A DNA stretch of 64,000 nt from Erythrophleum ivorense (Eukaryota; Streptophyta; Magnoliopsida; Fabales; Fabaceae): NCBI GenBank assembly GCA_026724425.1, contig JAIUCV010000023.1, positions 372,001 to 436,000 on the forward strand, read 5' to 3'. The notes under the pieces were generated by a model. That model did not search any database and was not told where the DNA came from. It was given only the letters and a program-made list of their open reading frames with translations. Shown here piece after piece: positions 36,404 through 48,814 of the stretch (position 1 is the first letter of the stretch; each line of letters starts with the position of its first letter). The position numbers and the translations under genes are program-made.

Positions 36404-36948
36404 ATCCCTCACATGTGTCAAAAAGACATTATCATCTGAGTTACACGCATGAGTATAACCATTTTGAATCTGGTGTCTTTTGGACTATGAACCAGACCTA
36501 GACCAATAACACTTAGTACACAGAAATGTTAGTGAAATGTACGTTTTTATGAACCAATAAATCTTTGTTGTGTGCTGGAGGTTTTATTAGTCAGAGCATA
36601 CCCTCATAGTTTCTGCTGTTAACGACGATTTTGGGCTTTAAATGACCGTGCGCGTGCCTGGTGTTCAATGAATGCTTTAGAGACTTTGCCACTGTTTCAT
36701 AGAAGCGACCCCACTGCACATTCATTTAGGTGATTTCGTCAAGTGTATCTGCAATGAATACACCATCCATAAGGAATGTGAAATCATTAAAAGCTTTGCT
36801 CAGCCTCTCCAATAATGCATTCTAACACTTTCTTAAATTATAGGAAGGGACAATAATTTTAGTGCTAGCAGAATTAACATATGATTTGTTCTTACCCATA
36901 TGAACCTCTTTCATGGATCTCCAATCACAGAGATTGGGTTTGTTAATT

Positions 36949-39900
36949 TCATATTGGTTTAAGTCCTATTCCCCTCAATGTGTTATCAATTTGTTTCTTC
37001 CCCAGGGGTTTAGTCAATGGATCTGCCAGATTTACTTTTAACCTTACAAATTTGATTGAGATCACTCCATCTTTTAGTAGTTGTCTTATAATATTATGTC
37101 TCAATTGAATATGTCTGCTTTTACCATTAAAGGTCTTATTTTTAGCCGTAACTATTGCCGATTGGCTATTGTAATGCAAAGACGCTGATGGTGTTAATTT
37201 TTCTCCTAATAGAATATTTGCTAAGAAGTTTTTCAACCACTCAGCCTCAGTATCAACCAGTTCCATAGCAATAAACTCTGAATCTCTTGAGGATTTTGTA
37301 ATAATATTTTGTTTGGCTGATCTCCAGGATACTGCACCACCACCAAGAGTGAATACATAGCCACTAGTAGATTTAATCTCATATGAATCTGAGATCCAGT
37401 TAGCATCACTGTATCATTTTAGTACAACGAAAAATTTACTATAAAATATACCATAGTTTATGGTACCTCTCAAATATCTCATTAATCTAACCAGAGCCAT
37501 CCAATGCTCACTGCCTTGACAGTGGGTATATCTACTCAATCTACATACAACATATGCTATATCAGGCCTAGTAAAATTTATCAGATGCAACAGACTTCTA
37601 ATAATCTATGCATATTTAGATTGAGTTACTGAATCACCTTTATATTTTGATAATTGTATGCTAGAATCATAAGGAGTGCTTAAAGGAGAATCATCAAAAT
37701 GTCCAAACTTTTTAAGAATTTTCTCCAGATAATGTTCTTAAGAAAGTAAGATGCCATTTTCACTCCTTATGATTTTAATACCCAAAATTACTCTTGCTTT
37801 ACCCATATCTTTCATATCAAAATTTAAATGCAAGAAAACTTTTAGTTTTAATTACAACATTCATGCTAGTACCAAAAATAAGCATGTCATCCACATATAG
37901 GCAAATAATCACACAATCATTATGTACAAGTTTTGTATAAACACATCTTTTTACTTCAACAGTAGAAAAGCCATCACTTGTCAAAACTTGATCTAATTTT
38001 TCATGCTATTGTTTAGGTGCTTGTTTTAATCCATATAAAAATTTAATAAGTTTACACACTTTGTTTTCTTGTCCAAGAGCAACACATCTTCCAGGTTGTA
38101 CCATATAAATTTCTTCTTCTAAAACACCATTTAAGAAAGCAGTTTTAACATCTATTTGATGAATATAAAGCTTATGTATTGAAGCTAAAGCAATTTGAAT
38201 TCTTATAGAAGAAATTCTTGTAATCGGAGAAAACATATCAAAATAATTAATATTTTATTTTTGAGTAAAACCTTTAGCTACTAACCTAGCTTTATATTTA
38301 TCAATGGATCCATCAGGATTAAGTTTCTTCCTAAAAAACCATTTACAACCATTGAGCCTAGCTTCTGGAGGCAAGTCTATTAAAACCCAAGTTTTATTTT
38401 GACTAAGAGAATTGATTTAAGCATTAATAGCTTCTTTCCAAAGATGAGCATTCGAAGAAGAAATAGCTTCATAAAAATTTAAAGGATCATCTTGTACCAT
38501 ATAAGTATAAAAATAATCTCCAAAAGAAGATTCTTTCCTTTGCCTCTTACTTCTTCTTAAATTTTTAGCCAAATCTTCATTTGTATTTAGTTTAGGAGAA
38601 TAAGTAGACATTTCCAAATTTCTAGGATTATGTTCAATTTTCAAAGGAAAGATATGTTCAAAAAATTCTATGTTTTTAGTTTCTATAATAGTATTATGAT
38701 CTAAAACATCACTTTTCAAAATAAAAAATCTATAAGCTGCACTATGTTCAACATACCCAATAAACATGCAATCAGAAGTTTTAGATCCAATTTTTCTTTT
38801 CTTAGGATCAGGTAACATTACTTTAGCAAGATACCCCCACACTTTTAAATATTTTAGGTTAGGTACATAGCCTTTCCATAGTTCATAAGGTGTCTTATTT
38901 GTTTTCTTATAGGGTATTCTATTTTGCAAAAAATAGGCAGACAACAATGCTTCACCCCATAAATTATCTGGTGCAGAAGAGCTTACAAGCATAGCATTCA
39001 TCATTTCTTTTAAAGTTCTATTTTTCCTTCTACTACGCCATTAGACTTAGGTGAATAAGAAGGAGTTACTTTATGGATAATTCCTTCTTTTTCACAAAAA
39101 TCATTTAACAAAACATATTCTCCTCCTTTATCCAACCTTACTCTTTTAATCCTTTTATTTAGTTAATTTTCTACCTCTGCTTTATATAAAAGAAAATTTT
39201 CAAATGCTTCATCTTTATTTCTCAATAAATATACTTTTGTATATCTAGAAAAATCATCAATAAAAGTAATATAATATTTTTTACCACCTCTAGTCATTGT
39301 TTATTTTAAATCACCTAAATCAATGTGTATTAAAGAAAGCAATTTAGTTTCTCTTTGTGTAGAAAAGTATGACTTTTTAGTTATCTTACCTTCGGAACAT
39401 ACTTCACATTTGTTGAAACAATCATTTTTAATTCCAGAAATTAAGCCAAGTTGTTGCATTTTCTTAATATAAGACTTACTAACATGTCCTAATCTAGCAT
39501 GCCACACATCAAATGAATCAATCATATAAACAGGCAAGTAAGCAGAAGAGGATGTATTTTCATTCATTTCAACAATATTCAATACAAATAGTTCCTGGTT
39601 ACAATATCCCTTTCCCACAAAACATTATTTTTTGTCATTACAATCTTGTCAGATTCGAATGACACTTTAACCTCAACCTTTCTCAAAAGAGCTACAGAAA
39701 TTAAGTTCGCTCTAACATCGGGCACATGCAAAACATCATTGAGAGCTAAGGTCTTTCTAGATGTGAGTTTAAGAGCCACTTTTCCTTTTTCAAGAACTTT
39801 TGCAGTTCGGGAATCAGCAAGATAAATGTGGTCTTCTCCTTCATTGATAGGATCATAGGAGGTAAACATTTCCTTATTTGCACAGATGTGCTTGGTAGCC

Positions 39901-40879
39901 CCAGAGTCTACCACCCATTTCCCTATATCGGAGACAACGAGAGCTTGAGAAATAATTGCCACAATAACATCATCATTGTTCTCATCTCCTTGAACCAAAT
40001 TTACATTTGGTTTAGGAGGATTATTATTTCTCACTCTCTTTCTACATTATGCAGCATGGTGCCCTAGCTTGCCACAAACAAAGCAATTGCCCTTCTTTTT
40101 GAATTTGGGGTTAGAAATCTTGGGATTGTAACCATGATTTTTATGAGAATCATACCTCTTGTTGTGCGGCTTTGTTTCCACCAAATTTGTCTTTAAGGCT
40201 ATTTCCTTTCCTTTTGTAGCTTAAACCTCTTTCTGGTTGGTGTCTTCAATGATGATATGAGTGATGAGATTTGACAGTGACAGTTGGTTCTACTTGTGTT
40301 TGAGTTGTTGTTTGTAGTCTTTCTATGAATCCTGCAGTTTCTCAATCAGGATCCCAACTAGAAATTCATCTAGAAGGTTAATCTTTTTAGCTCGGAGTTT
40401 TTCTTTATCCTCGAACATCTCCCATCGGTAGTAATTTCCAATTATGAATTTCTATTTTCCAGCATCCTCAACAGTCTACTTCGTGATTAGTGACTCCCAG
40501 ATTTTTTGGCCTCCTTGTAGGCACAATACGCATTGAACAGATCATTAGATAAAGTACTAATAATTGTATGTCTACAAATCTTATTGTCATATTCCCAAGC
40601 AGTTCTTTGGTTTTGGTCAGCATCAGGGATAGGTTTAAACTGGATCAACGGCATTGCAACTTCGTGCATGTCTAGGATAAAGAAGATCCACTCTTGCCAC
40701 CTTCTAAAGTTCTCCCTATCAAACACCTCAATCTTGGATATATTTGGGAATGGCTTGGGCAACGTCACAACAAGTACTGAATTCAGAATGAAGGTTAAAG
40801 CAGTAGCAACACTCCCTTCACCAGAACTTGCAGTAGCAACATTAACATGATCACCAAAACCAACTCGGTGTGGCTCCAT
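36949..40879 (-). pseudogene. Copia gag-pol pseudogene
   Basis: Minus strand; likely gag start ATG at 40877-40879, a few bases inside the 5' LTR boundary. Gag spans ~40879-40050, ending in a CCHC knuckle CFVCGKLGHHAA whose spacer to the last Cys carries a stop (~40045-40100). Protease: WVVDSGATKHIC in 39579-40034. A frameshift near 39610 leads to the pre-integrase zinc domain (HARLGHV...CEVCSEGK, 39301-39618). Integrase core end: NLWGEALLSAYFLQNRIPY and TPYELWKGYVPNLKYLKVWG (38417-39004). Reverse transcriptase: IDVKTAFLNG with the catalytic Asp kept (38006-38236), then YVDD near 37880. RNase H end: ADPLTKPLGKKQID (36949-37266). Confidence 0.9.
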
Positions 40880-40894
40880 AATAACTCTTAAGAT

Positions 40895-41654
40895 TGTAGG
40901 CTGCAACAAACAAAACTGTTAGTATAAATTGATCCGAGTCGTGTCTGAGGACACTGTCCTTAAGAGTTATTTTGTCACAAGTCGGTAACTCCCCAGGATT
41001 AAACGGACCCTTCCTATAACAAGGGAACAGAACAGCAAAAATTAAAGAACTTAGAAGAGCAAAGGGAAAGGAGAGGAGAGAGCTCCGAAGATGTCTGAGA
41101 GCTCGGTATGCTATGAACCGCACCGTGCACTGCCTTTTATAGGCCGAAGACGAAAACAAGAAATGTTGGGCAGTTAAAAAATAATTAATGATGGCTTAAT
41201 CACAGTTTAATAAAATTTCATTTTGAACGTTAGGACTAAAAGCAGTGGCCATTTTTGAATGTTGAGATTAAAGCCGATGAATGAAAAATTAAAACAGGTA
41301 AATTTAAATTTTCAATGTTCAAAAAATTAATAAATTAATGGTCCCAATTTCAAAACTACTGAAACTAAGATTTTTTTAGTAAGCCCATTTATAAAATATT
41401 TTTGTAAAATACAAAATAGTTGCAACAAAAAATGTCTAGTACCGCGTTTAATTCGTGCTTAGGGGAGGAAATAAGAGATTTTCAATTGCGTTACCCTTGC
41501 ATTGGCTTGTTATTGTGTGTGTGAGCTCACTCATTTTCTTAGCCCATTTACTTGCCCAATATCACATCTTAGTATATATACACTAAGTTTCTTTTTGTTC
41601 TAGGCAATGTGGGACTTAGGATTTTGACATACTTTTGACACACCTATTCTAACA
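40895..41654 (-). repeat. 5' LTR of copia element 35640-41654
   Basis: This ~760-bp LTR starts TGTAGGCTGCAAC and ends TTCTAACA on the plus strand. It matches the copy at 35640-36403 over its full length with scattered substitutions and a small indel in a purine-rich GGAGAGGAGAG stretch. Confidence 0.9.
41133..41141 (-). promoter_or_regulatory. TATA box in copia 5' LTR
   Basis: TATAAAAGG on the minus strand, conserved in the 3' LTR at 35893-35901. In this family it would direct transcription of the retroelement. No activity is implied for this degenerate copy. Confidence 0.55.
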
Positions 41655-44308
41655 TATTCCACGAATGTGCTGAAGTGCTGTATCAGCCATGGTTCTTCAT
41701 CCATTCATTCAAACTGTGAGTGAGAGGGAAACTGAGTGCACCTTCTTCCTCCTCTGTTGTTCTGTTATGTAATTCTTTCTATGTTTTGTGAACTCTAGGA
41801 ACCTAATTTTTAGTTAAACCTTTATGGTACAATTGAGGATATGTCATACTTGCAGCAGCTCATTCCTTGGCACCTTCTTTCCTAAGTTGTGGCTTTGGTT
41901 TTGGCAGAGTAGTGGTAGTTGTTAAATTCTTTTTAATGCAAGTTATCCTCGTGGATGAGTTTATAAATGATAGTTTAGTTTGACCCTTATTTTTTCCTAC
42001 CCTTGATAATTGAAATTTTGTGAACGAACTTAGAATTAAACTAGGTAGATTAACCAAAATCAGCTATGTATTAAACCGGGACCAATACTATGATATGAAC
42101 AAAATTAGGCATTAAGTATAAGAATGAGGAGGTTAGTAGAAGTAAGAATTAATAAAATAAGTAACTAATTTAAGTAAGGCTAGCATTAGAAGTAGACGAT
42201 TTAAATTAAGTGATGGATCAAACTAGGACAAATATTAGACTAGGAATTAATGAGGAAAAATAAATTTAGTCTTTGAAATTAAAAGGATTGTTGTAACTGT
42301 GTATTAAGCGAGAATTCACCTATTCCTATTAGAGGGATTTGATGATGGATTGGTGTTGGAAAGATCATTATTGTTTGACAATCACTGTAAATAAATAATA
42401 AAGTATATGTTTTTCTAACCTTCCTCCAATTTTTACTTTTTCTATTTTTTGTTTGTTTTTGTATGATTTTGAGACAAACTTTTTAGGTAGTATCTTCTTA
42501 TATATGAATATTTTAAGCATTAAATATTCCAGATTATATTATGCTAAATATGATTGTATTATTCAGTTGAATATGAAATGGTATGTTATCCAAAGCGTTG
42601 TTTCAAAAAAAAAAAAGATATAGGAATGTTGAAATGTTTATCTCAATATGATTATGGGAGAATTGCTTAAATGATCTATTGTTATGGAATGCTACATTAT
42701 TATATGCATAATTATGATATGAACCAAGTTATCTAAAAGATTTATGAGAGTGAGTTATATTTTTAATTATTATGTGGTAGAATTGTGCTAAATGCTAGGT
42801 GCTAACAATAGTTATGTTAGCCCTTTGTTGTACCTAGGATATCTCCACATGGATTTATAGTTAAGTATTTGAAAGGTATTGGTCTAGATGCTCTTGAATG
42901 TTCAAGAGCTGTAAGGATGGTGATAAATAAAAATAGTAGTAAATAGGGACAATGGTAATAGTCTTGTCTCTGATTTTCACTTATCATTCTTGTTTATAGT
43001 GCTTGATACATAATATATAATTATTTACTCCTATGAGCTATCTGCCTATATTAGTATTTCAAAAATTAGATTTCTACATAAATCTTTCAATAGAAATGTT
43101 TTATGCAATTATTTTTGTGACGATATTTAATTATTTCCTAATGCTTAATTTCAAAATGGGTTAATCAATCATATTTAACTTTACTCAATTGTTTTTAAAC
43201 CAATAATGTAACTTATGTGGGATTATGTATGTGTATGTAATTTGGTGTGTATATATATATAATAATTGTTTCTTCTCATAGATGATTTAACTCTAACAAG
43301 AAAATTTCTTTATATGTCTTAAATTTATTTCTTGACTAAATTTAATATATTTATGCAAATCTTCTTAACAAATTAATTAATTTGCTATAATCACACTTCA
43401 TATATTTTTACCTTTTTTTTATTACAGCAATACTAATAAATTTCACAACAATATTTTTAATGAGCACCTTATATTATTATTGAAATATTACTCTTGTCTA
43501 AACTAAAGTCCTCCTTAACATTTTTTTTTAAACTTCTATTATATAAAATCCTTACAAAACTTACTTTTATTAGATAAATGTTTTGTGCCCACTTTTCTTT
43601 TTTTGTTATTATGCTTTATTCTCTACTCAATGATTACCATAACTTATTTTATTATATATCATTGCAAATAATAAAGCTATGTCTAAATGTTTTCTTGTCT
43701 AGTTCAGGATATAGCTAGTGATGAGCAAATAGTCAGTTCTTTAGATAATGCAAGTTATTGTCCTTTGTACATATGTTTAAAGTTTAGAGTTGCTCCACAG
43801 ACTATACGCTGGATCCTTGCCATGTTGGTTATATTTGGTTGTTGTAGATAATTTGGGATGTCCTATATTATAAAAGATACTTTGTCAAATTTTATCCAAA
43901 CTCATTACAAATGAAGTATTGCTATGATATCTACATATGTAAATGAAATTTAATATAACTAAAAAGGCAAATTTATTTGAAAGTTACCATTGTATTAAAG
44001 TGTTAACATATGTTTAACTTTCACAAGGTTTAATTAGTATAATAAGAGAATAAGATGGTATATGTTAGTCAAACTTATGAATGTGAGATTATCATATACC
44101 TTACACTGGTCATGTCTCTATGTGAGGCATGACATGACTTTTCTAAAAGGAATTAGAATTTTTTGAAAAGTAAAAATAACTTTAAAATCCAATTTGACTC
44201 TCTTTTTGAATTATTTCTAGACTAATAGGAGTACATCAACATAATTTATTTGAGATAAATAAATCAGACTATACAACTTAGAGACACACAAGAGGGAAGG
44301 CATATGAT

Positions 44309-44440
44309 ATGAAGCAGGTTCATGAAGATGCTAATTCAAAATCTTCAAATGATCCTTTTCACCTTCTAATTGGACCTATTACAAGGGCGAAGGCTAAAAA
44401 ACTTAAAGAAGCATTGAGTAGACTCGTTCAAGAGATTTAG
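44309..44440 (+). pseudogene. Ty3/gypsy polyprotein C-terminal tail
   Basis: A 43-codon open stretch ends in GPITRAKAKKLKEALSRL and a stop, the usual C-terminus of plant gypsy polyproteins, followed by a purine tract and an LTR at 44455. The upstream body of this polyprotein is missing. The same last codons (LSRLVQEI and stop) also precede the right-hand LTR at 53189-53213. This piece is therefore the 3' end of a neighbouring or tandem copy. Confidence 0.75.
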
Positions 44441-44454
44441 ACTAAGAAAAGTTT

Positions 44455-44820
44455 TGATAAATCTTATTCAAGTATTAATTAAAATGTCCTCAACATTATT
44501 TGGGCTAAAGGTGGAGCTACTAGAGCTAATTTGGGTTAGAATGTTGCAAATTAAAGAGTTTGGACCAATGACCATATATAGATTGACTCATTTGGGTCTA
44601 AATAATAATATTATGGGCTTAATATGCTAATTTCTAGAAGCTTTATGTATTTGGATGAAAATTAGAATTAATTTGGCAGATTAACTTTTCTTTTTTATTT
44701 TTAAAAAGATTTGATTTTGCATTCCTATTTTTTTAGGTCTTTCAACTAGGATATGTAGTTAGTTTCCTACTTTTCCTACAACAAGTAGATTTGAGTTGCA
44801 CTATAAATACATATATTCTG
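44455..44820 (+). repeat. Left gypsy LTR, first part
   Basis: The segment matches 53228-53590 of the right LTR, starting TGATAAAT. It includes the TATA box at 44802-44808 and ends at TATATTCTG, where foreign DNA begins. The LTR resumes at 48475-48480. Confidence 0.85.
44802..44808 (+). promoter_or_regulatory. TATA box of gypsy LTR
   Basis: TATAAAT in the context CACTATAAATAC, also present in the right LTR at 53572-53578. The insertion at 44821 begins only 12 bases after it, separating the box from the expected transcription start. Confidence 0.6.
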
Positions 44821-45151
44821 TGTCATACCTTAATTTTATAACACTTTTCCTGTTACAATTACCTCATATAAAACTTAAAGGAGTCAATGGAAACCTGAAC
44901 TAATTAAAATTTTTTTTCCTTTTAAAAACTTCCTCATACAATTTTACTATTCATTTGGTCATTTCCAAATTCTTATCTAACTTTGAAAATACGTACTTAA
45001 TTATAGAAGAATCGTATGGGGTTAATTTAGGGCTCTACTTCAAGCTCTTTAAGCCCTTTACACGGAGAAAATACTTACTTAGCAGAGCACATATATATTC
45101 ATATAAAGTTGCCCCTACAACAATTTGGATAGTTTTACCCCTCATTGGTCA

Positions 45152-45182
<31 letters not shown>

Positions 45183-47993
45183 TTGCTTTTATATAAGTGC
45201 AGGCATTCTTGCATCTTATGCACACTAGTCATGCTCTTTTTACTTCAGGGTTTGGTATATACATGGCTTTCTATTTCATATTTGAGTACCTTACAATATT
45301 ATAACGTAACTCATGCACGCAGTAATCTAAAATATTTAATTACATAACAAAATGTGGTGCATAAAAGTAAGGTCATCGATTTATGTTTCCACATTTTTTG
45401 CTCTTTCTTTGCTTGAACTCGGACCTAGCATGGGTTATATTTGGGATGAGATTATGAAATCTCAGTAGTAGTAAACCAATCTCATTCACAAGCAAGAATT
45501 TATGTACATAACATAATGCCAGTCAAGATGCCACATATCGCATAGCAATACAAGGAATTTCATACAAGGCCAAGCACAATCTAAGCATACATGTCTCATC
45601 TTATAGCATAAGTGACAACTTGATATAGCATAAGACTCATTATTATACAAACATACAAGCTTAAAGAAAGAGAGAGGAAAACTACTACCTTAGCAAACGT
45701 TGCTCCTCAATCCTTGGGACTTGGCTTACTTGCTTTTGGAGTTCCCAAAACAACATCAAACCTTATAATCATAATGATAATTCATTACAATCAACATATA
45801 AACCTTAAATTCTAAAATAGGATGACCCCTTTTAAACTTAATGGGACCATTGGAATTGGAAAAATCTAACTCCTTCCCTTCCCATTCACTATGGCCGAAT
45901 AGTATGCATTTTTTGGCCAAAATTTAGGAATTTTATCCCATGAGCTTTGGGGGATTTCCCATAGGTATTCCTAGCTAAAAACACCCTTTGAATCCATTAG
46001 AATGGATAAAATCATCAAATTCCAGTCCCAACATCACGTTTTGGTCATCACATAATCTAGCTCCGTTTTAGGCTTAAAGTGCATTTCTTTGGTTCTAAAA
46101 ATTCCATAACCTTTTCCTTTATGTTTTAGGACATGAAATTTGGTATACATGACTTTAAGACATCAAGAAAACATCATAAAAATTTTGGGAAAATTCGGAC
46201 AGCATCTCCCCATGCTTTCTATTTTCCCAAAAATTATAATCTTTGTGTTTTCCTAAGTTTCAGCACATAACAACAATAACTAAGCTCATATGGCCTTCAT
46301 GTTCAACATATAAACTTCATTTCAAGGCCTTCATATTCAACATATAAACTCCATTTCTAATGATTCATATGCTTTCCAAAAATAACTCATAACTAGGGTT
46401 TAACAAAACTAGCTTAAAGCATGTGATTTACAAGTATAAGATGGAGAAAACTTACTCTTTAAGCTTAAACCTTGCTTCCTTTGCTTTTCTCACACTAAAA
46501 TCCTTTCTCTTCCCACTTAGAGCAACATTTCACCTTGAAGAAAAGATGAATATGCAGCTGCCCTTTGGAGGAAATGGTTGGAGGATGGAGAAGATGAAGA
46601 AATTTGGTGAAGAATGGTGATAGTTTTGCTTAGTTTCACTTCATCTTCCACTTTTTCTCCCTCCCTCTCTCTCTTCAAGTTTTTCTCTCCTCCTCCCTTG
46701 TGTGTGGCGTGAAAATGGTGGAATGGAGGTGAAGGAGATGAATTAGGATGAAGTTAAAGGGTCATACTAAATTTGGACCCTTGGATCAACCTTTCCAAGA
46801 TCAAATCCTAGCCTTCCATTCCTTTTTCTTTTGATTTTCTAATTTCATAACTAAATATCTTCTTTAAAAAATCCTTGGCCACACACTTGGATGCCTTTTC
46901 TTAGCCCTTAAGTTATGGATAGTAACCATGGTTAATTTCCTTAACTCATCCATGGTCTACTTTTAACTTAACCATAGTTAGTTTTTAACTTAACCATAGT
47001 GAATTCTTTAACATAACTAAAATCATTTTCTTCTTTCCCTTTCATTTTATATTTATATTTGGGTTTCATCTTCTCTAAAACCCTAATTATATTTTCTCTT
47101 CTCTTTTTGAGCCTTTAGAATCAGCTATTGGGCCTTACCGCAGTCTAACATCAATGTTTGGGCCCAATTAAGGCTTTACGTTATAATACATACCTTTAGA
47201 CTTTCTAAAATTTACAAATATTATTTCCTTTACTTTCTGGCCATACTGAGCTTCAAACATGGTTGAGGGGCCCTTAACCTCAATCCTTACAAATTTCGGT
47301 GTCAATCGGACACCCGGATCTATAGGTATAATTTTCACTGTTCTGTATTATGATTGTGTTATAAACTTTTCCTTTATTGCAATTTTGTCCTTGAAACTCC
47401 TTCAGGGTTTCTTATCCCTTTAGCTATTTTTATTTCTATAGTTGTTACAACTTCCTTTTTCTATTTTGCTCATGGCTACTGATTGGGCTAACCAGATCCC
47501 ACACCGGATCCCACGTGGCCATCCAGACAACTTGGTATTATTGGACCCATCTCATCAAACTGAGTTTAACCGTGGGTCACGGATTTCTGAGATTCTTGCT
47601 TGATTTTTTGATATTCATGCTTAAAGCCACGAATAGAGGGTGAAACTAGAGTTCCTTGAACTTGAGGGCAATTTATACATTTTGCCCGACATATAACTTT
47701 TCTTTGCATTTTAGTCCCTGGCTCCTTCATACTTAACTTTGGAGGCTCTTCAGGACCTTTTTCTGATCTTTTTTTCTTCATCCATTTTAGCCCCAATTTT
47801 AGGGCATCTCTGGCCTTGACTCATCATTATTTACGATCTAAAATATTATTCTAATTTTATTAGACCTTAATTTATTCTATTTGGGGGACTTCCTTTCATA
47901 TCCGGTGAATTTTATACGTTGACGGAGAAATCATATGTTACGTTTCTCACGTTTCTTACGTTTTCTTGGATTTTCAGAAAATTGAATGTTACA
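44821..47993 (-). mobile_element. Long gypsy-type LTR (probable solo LTR) inserted in another LTR
   Basis: This ~3.17 kb block begins TGTCATACC and ends GAATGTTACA. On the minus strand it starts TGTAACATTCAATTTTC, the common start of plant chromovirus LTRs, and ends AAGGTATGACA. It has no polyprotein. The direct repeat TATATTCTG lies at 44812-44820 and at 48471-48479, beyond the adjoining TRIM, so this block and the TRIM together occupy one target. An (ATT)n tract is at 45152-45182. Frames inside are short and unsupported. Confidence 0.6.
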
Positions 47994-47997
47994 TTTA

Positions 47998-48474
47998 ACA
48001 TACCTACAGAGCCACCAGACGTATTGTCCCCTGGTTCGTGGGTCTTTGACCCAGCCTTCCTAAGAGTTTTGTCGCCTTTCGAGCTTTGAGGGCTTGGTTA
48101 CCCAGTCTTCGCTCAAGGAAAACGTGCGTCTAGTGGGGGAAGCTTCGCCCCCACTTATAAGGCCTTAGCCCAGGACCTTCCTATCCGATGTGGGACTTTA
48201 CAATCCATCCCCCTTGGGGCCAACCCGTCCTTGGGTTGCACATGCAGCTAGGCCGGCTCTGATACCAACACACTTATAGAGCCACTAGACGTATTGTCCC
48301 CTGGTTCGTGGGTCTTTGACCTGGACTTCCCTAGAGTTTTGTCGCCTTCCGAGCTTCAAGGGCTTGGTTACCCAGCCTTCGCTCAAGGAAAACGTGCGCG
48401 TCTGGTGGGGGAAGCTTCGCCCCCACTTATAAGGCCTTAGCCTAGGACCTTCCTATCCGATGTGGGACTTTATA
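47998..48474 (-). mobile_element. TRIM retrotransposon, 477 bp
   Basis: Two ~205-bp direct repeats (47998-48202 and 48268-48474) flank a 65-bp internal region. On the minus strand that region starts with TGGTATCAGAGCC (complement of 48255-48267), an initiator tRNA-Met primer-binding site, and ends with the purine tract AAGGGGGATGGAT. Nothing else is present, so all proteins must come from elsewhere. Each LTR starts TGTAAAGTCCCACATCGG (the outer copy has one change) and contains a short G/C-rich hairpin, GTGGGGG...CCCCCAC. About 15 differences separate the LTRs by eye. Confidence 0.88.
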
Positions 48475-48479
48475 TTCTG

Positions 48480-48814
48480 CCTCAATTTGGGATTAGATTG
48501 GAAGTAACAGAATTATTTTGAGCATTTCTCTAATTGTGAGAATATTATCTTTTCTTTACTCTTATGAAATCTTTGTCTTGTCAACCTATCTTTAGGTTAG
48601 TGATTCAAGTTTGCAAAAGCCTCTAATTCATGCTTCGCCCTAAGTGTGTTGTTGTGTGGGTTGATTCATTATGTTCATGGTTAGGCGCATTGTTTAAGTA
48701 GCAAGTCAACATTCTTATAACATTGGTTAGTTATTTGCTTCTGTCAGGTCTTGAACTATCATGTATCCATCTACCTACGCAGTGAAGATTGGGGCACCCC
48801 TTGATTTCACATCA
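48480..48814 (+). repeat. Left gypsy LTR, second part
   Basis: The segment matches 53586-53916 of the right LTR, ending GATTTCACATCA immediately before the primer-binding site at 48815. Confidence 0.85.

Larger units (their letters stand above)
35640..41654 (-). mobile_element. Complete but degenerate Ty1/copia retrotransposon nested in a solo LTR
   Basis: This ~6.0 kb minus-strand element has ~760-bp LTRs at 35640-36403 (3') and 40895-41654 (5'). Flanking 5-mers are TGTTC (35635-35639) and TATTC (41655-41659), a target duplication with one change. It contains gag, protease, integrase, reverse transcriptase and RNase H in copia order, with frameshifts and stops. The LTRs differ at roughly one base in ten by eye, so the insertion is old. 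The primer-binding site expected next to the 5' LTR is not recognisable. Confidence 0.9.
34714..44134 (+). mobile_element. Solo LTR of a gypsy-type element, split by a copia insertion
   Basis: The left part (34714-35639) begins TGTAATATCCCTAATTT and the right part (41655-44134) ends GGCATGACA. The pair is flanked by the 5-bp repeat TGACT at 34709-34713 and 44135-44139. Removing the copia element (35640-41654) leaves about 3.4 kb with LTR-type ends and no polyprotein, consistent with a solo LTR. Orientation is inferred from the TGTAATATCCC start and could be reversed. The AT-rich DNA inside 41655-44134 has no gene. Confidence 0.65.

Noticed and set aside
44955..45347. 130-codon plus-strand frame
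   Set aside because: It lies inside a solo-LTR-like block and includes a poly-Ile run from the (ATT)n microsatellite. There is no domain or family feature.
48255..48267. GGCTCTGATACCA resembling the 3' end of a tRNA gene
   Set aside because: No tRNA cloverleaf surrounds it. It is the complement of the tRNA-Met primer-binding site of the TRIM element.
47998..48474. Cassandra-type TRIM carrying a 5S rRNA sequence
   Set aside because: I looked for the 5S internal promoter words in both LTRs and did not find a convincing match, so the element is called only a TRIM.
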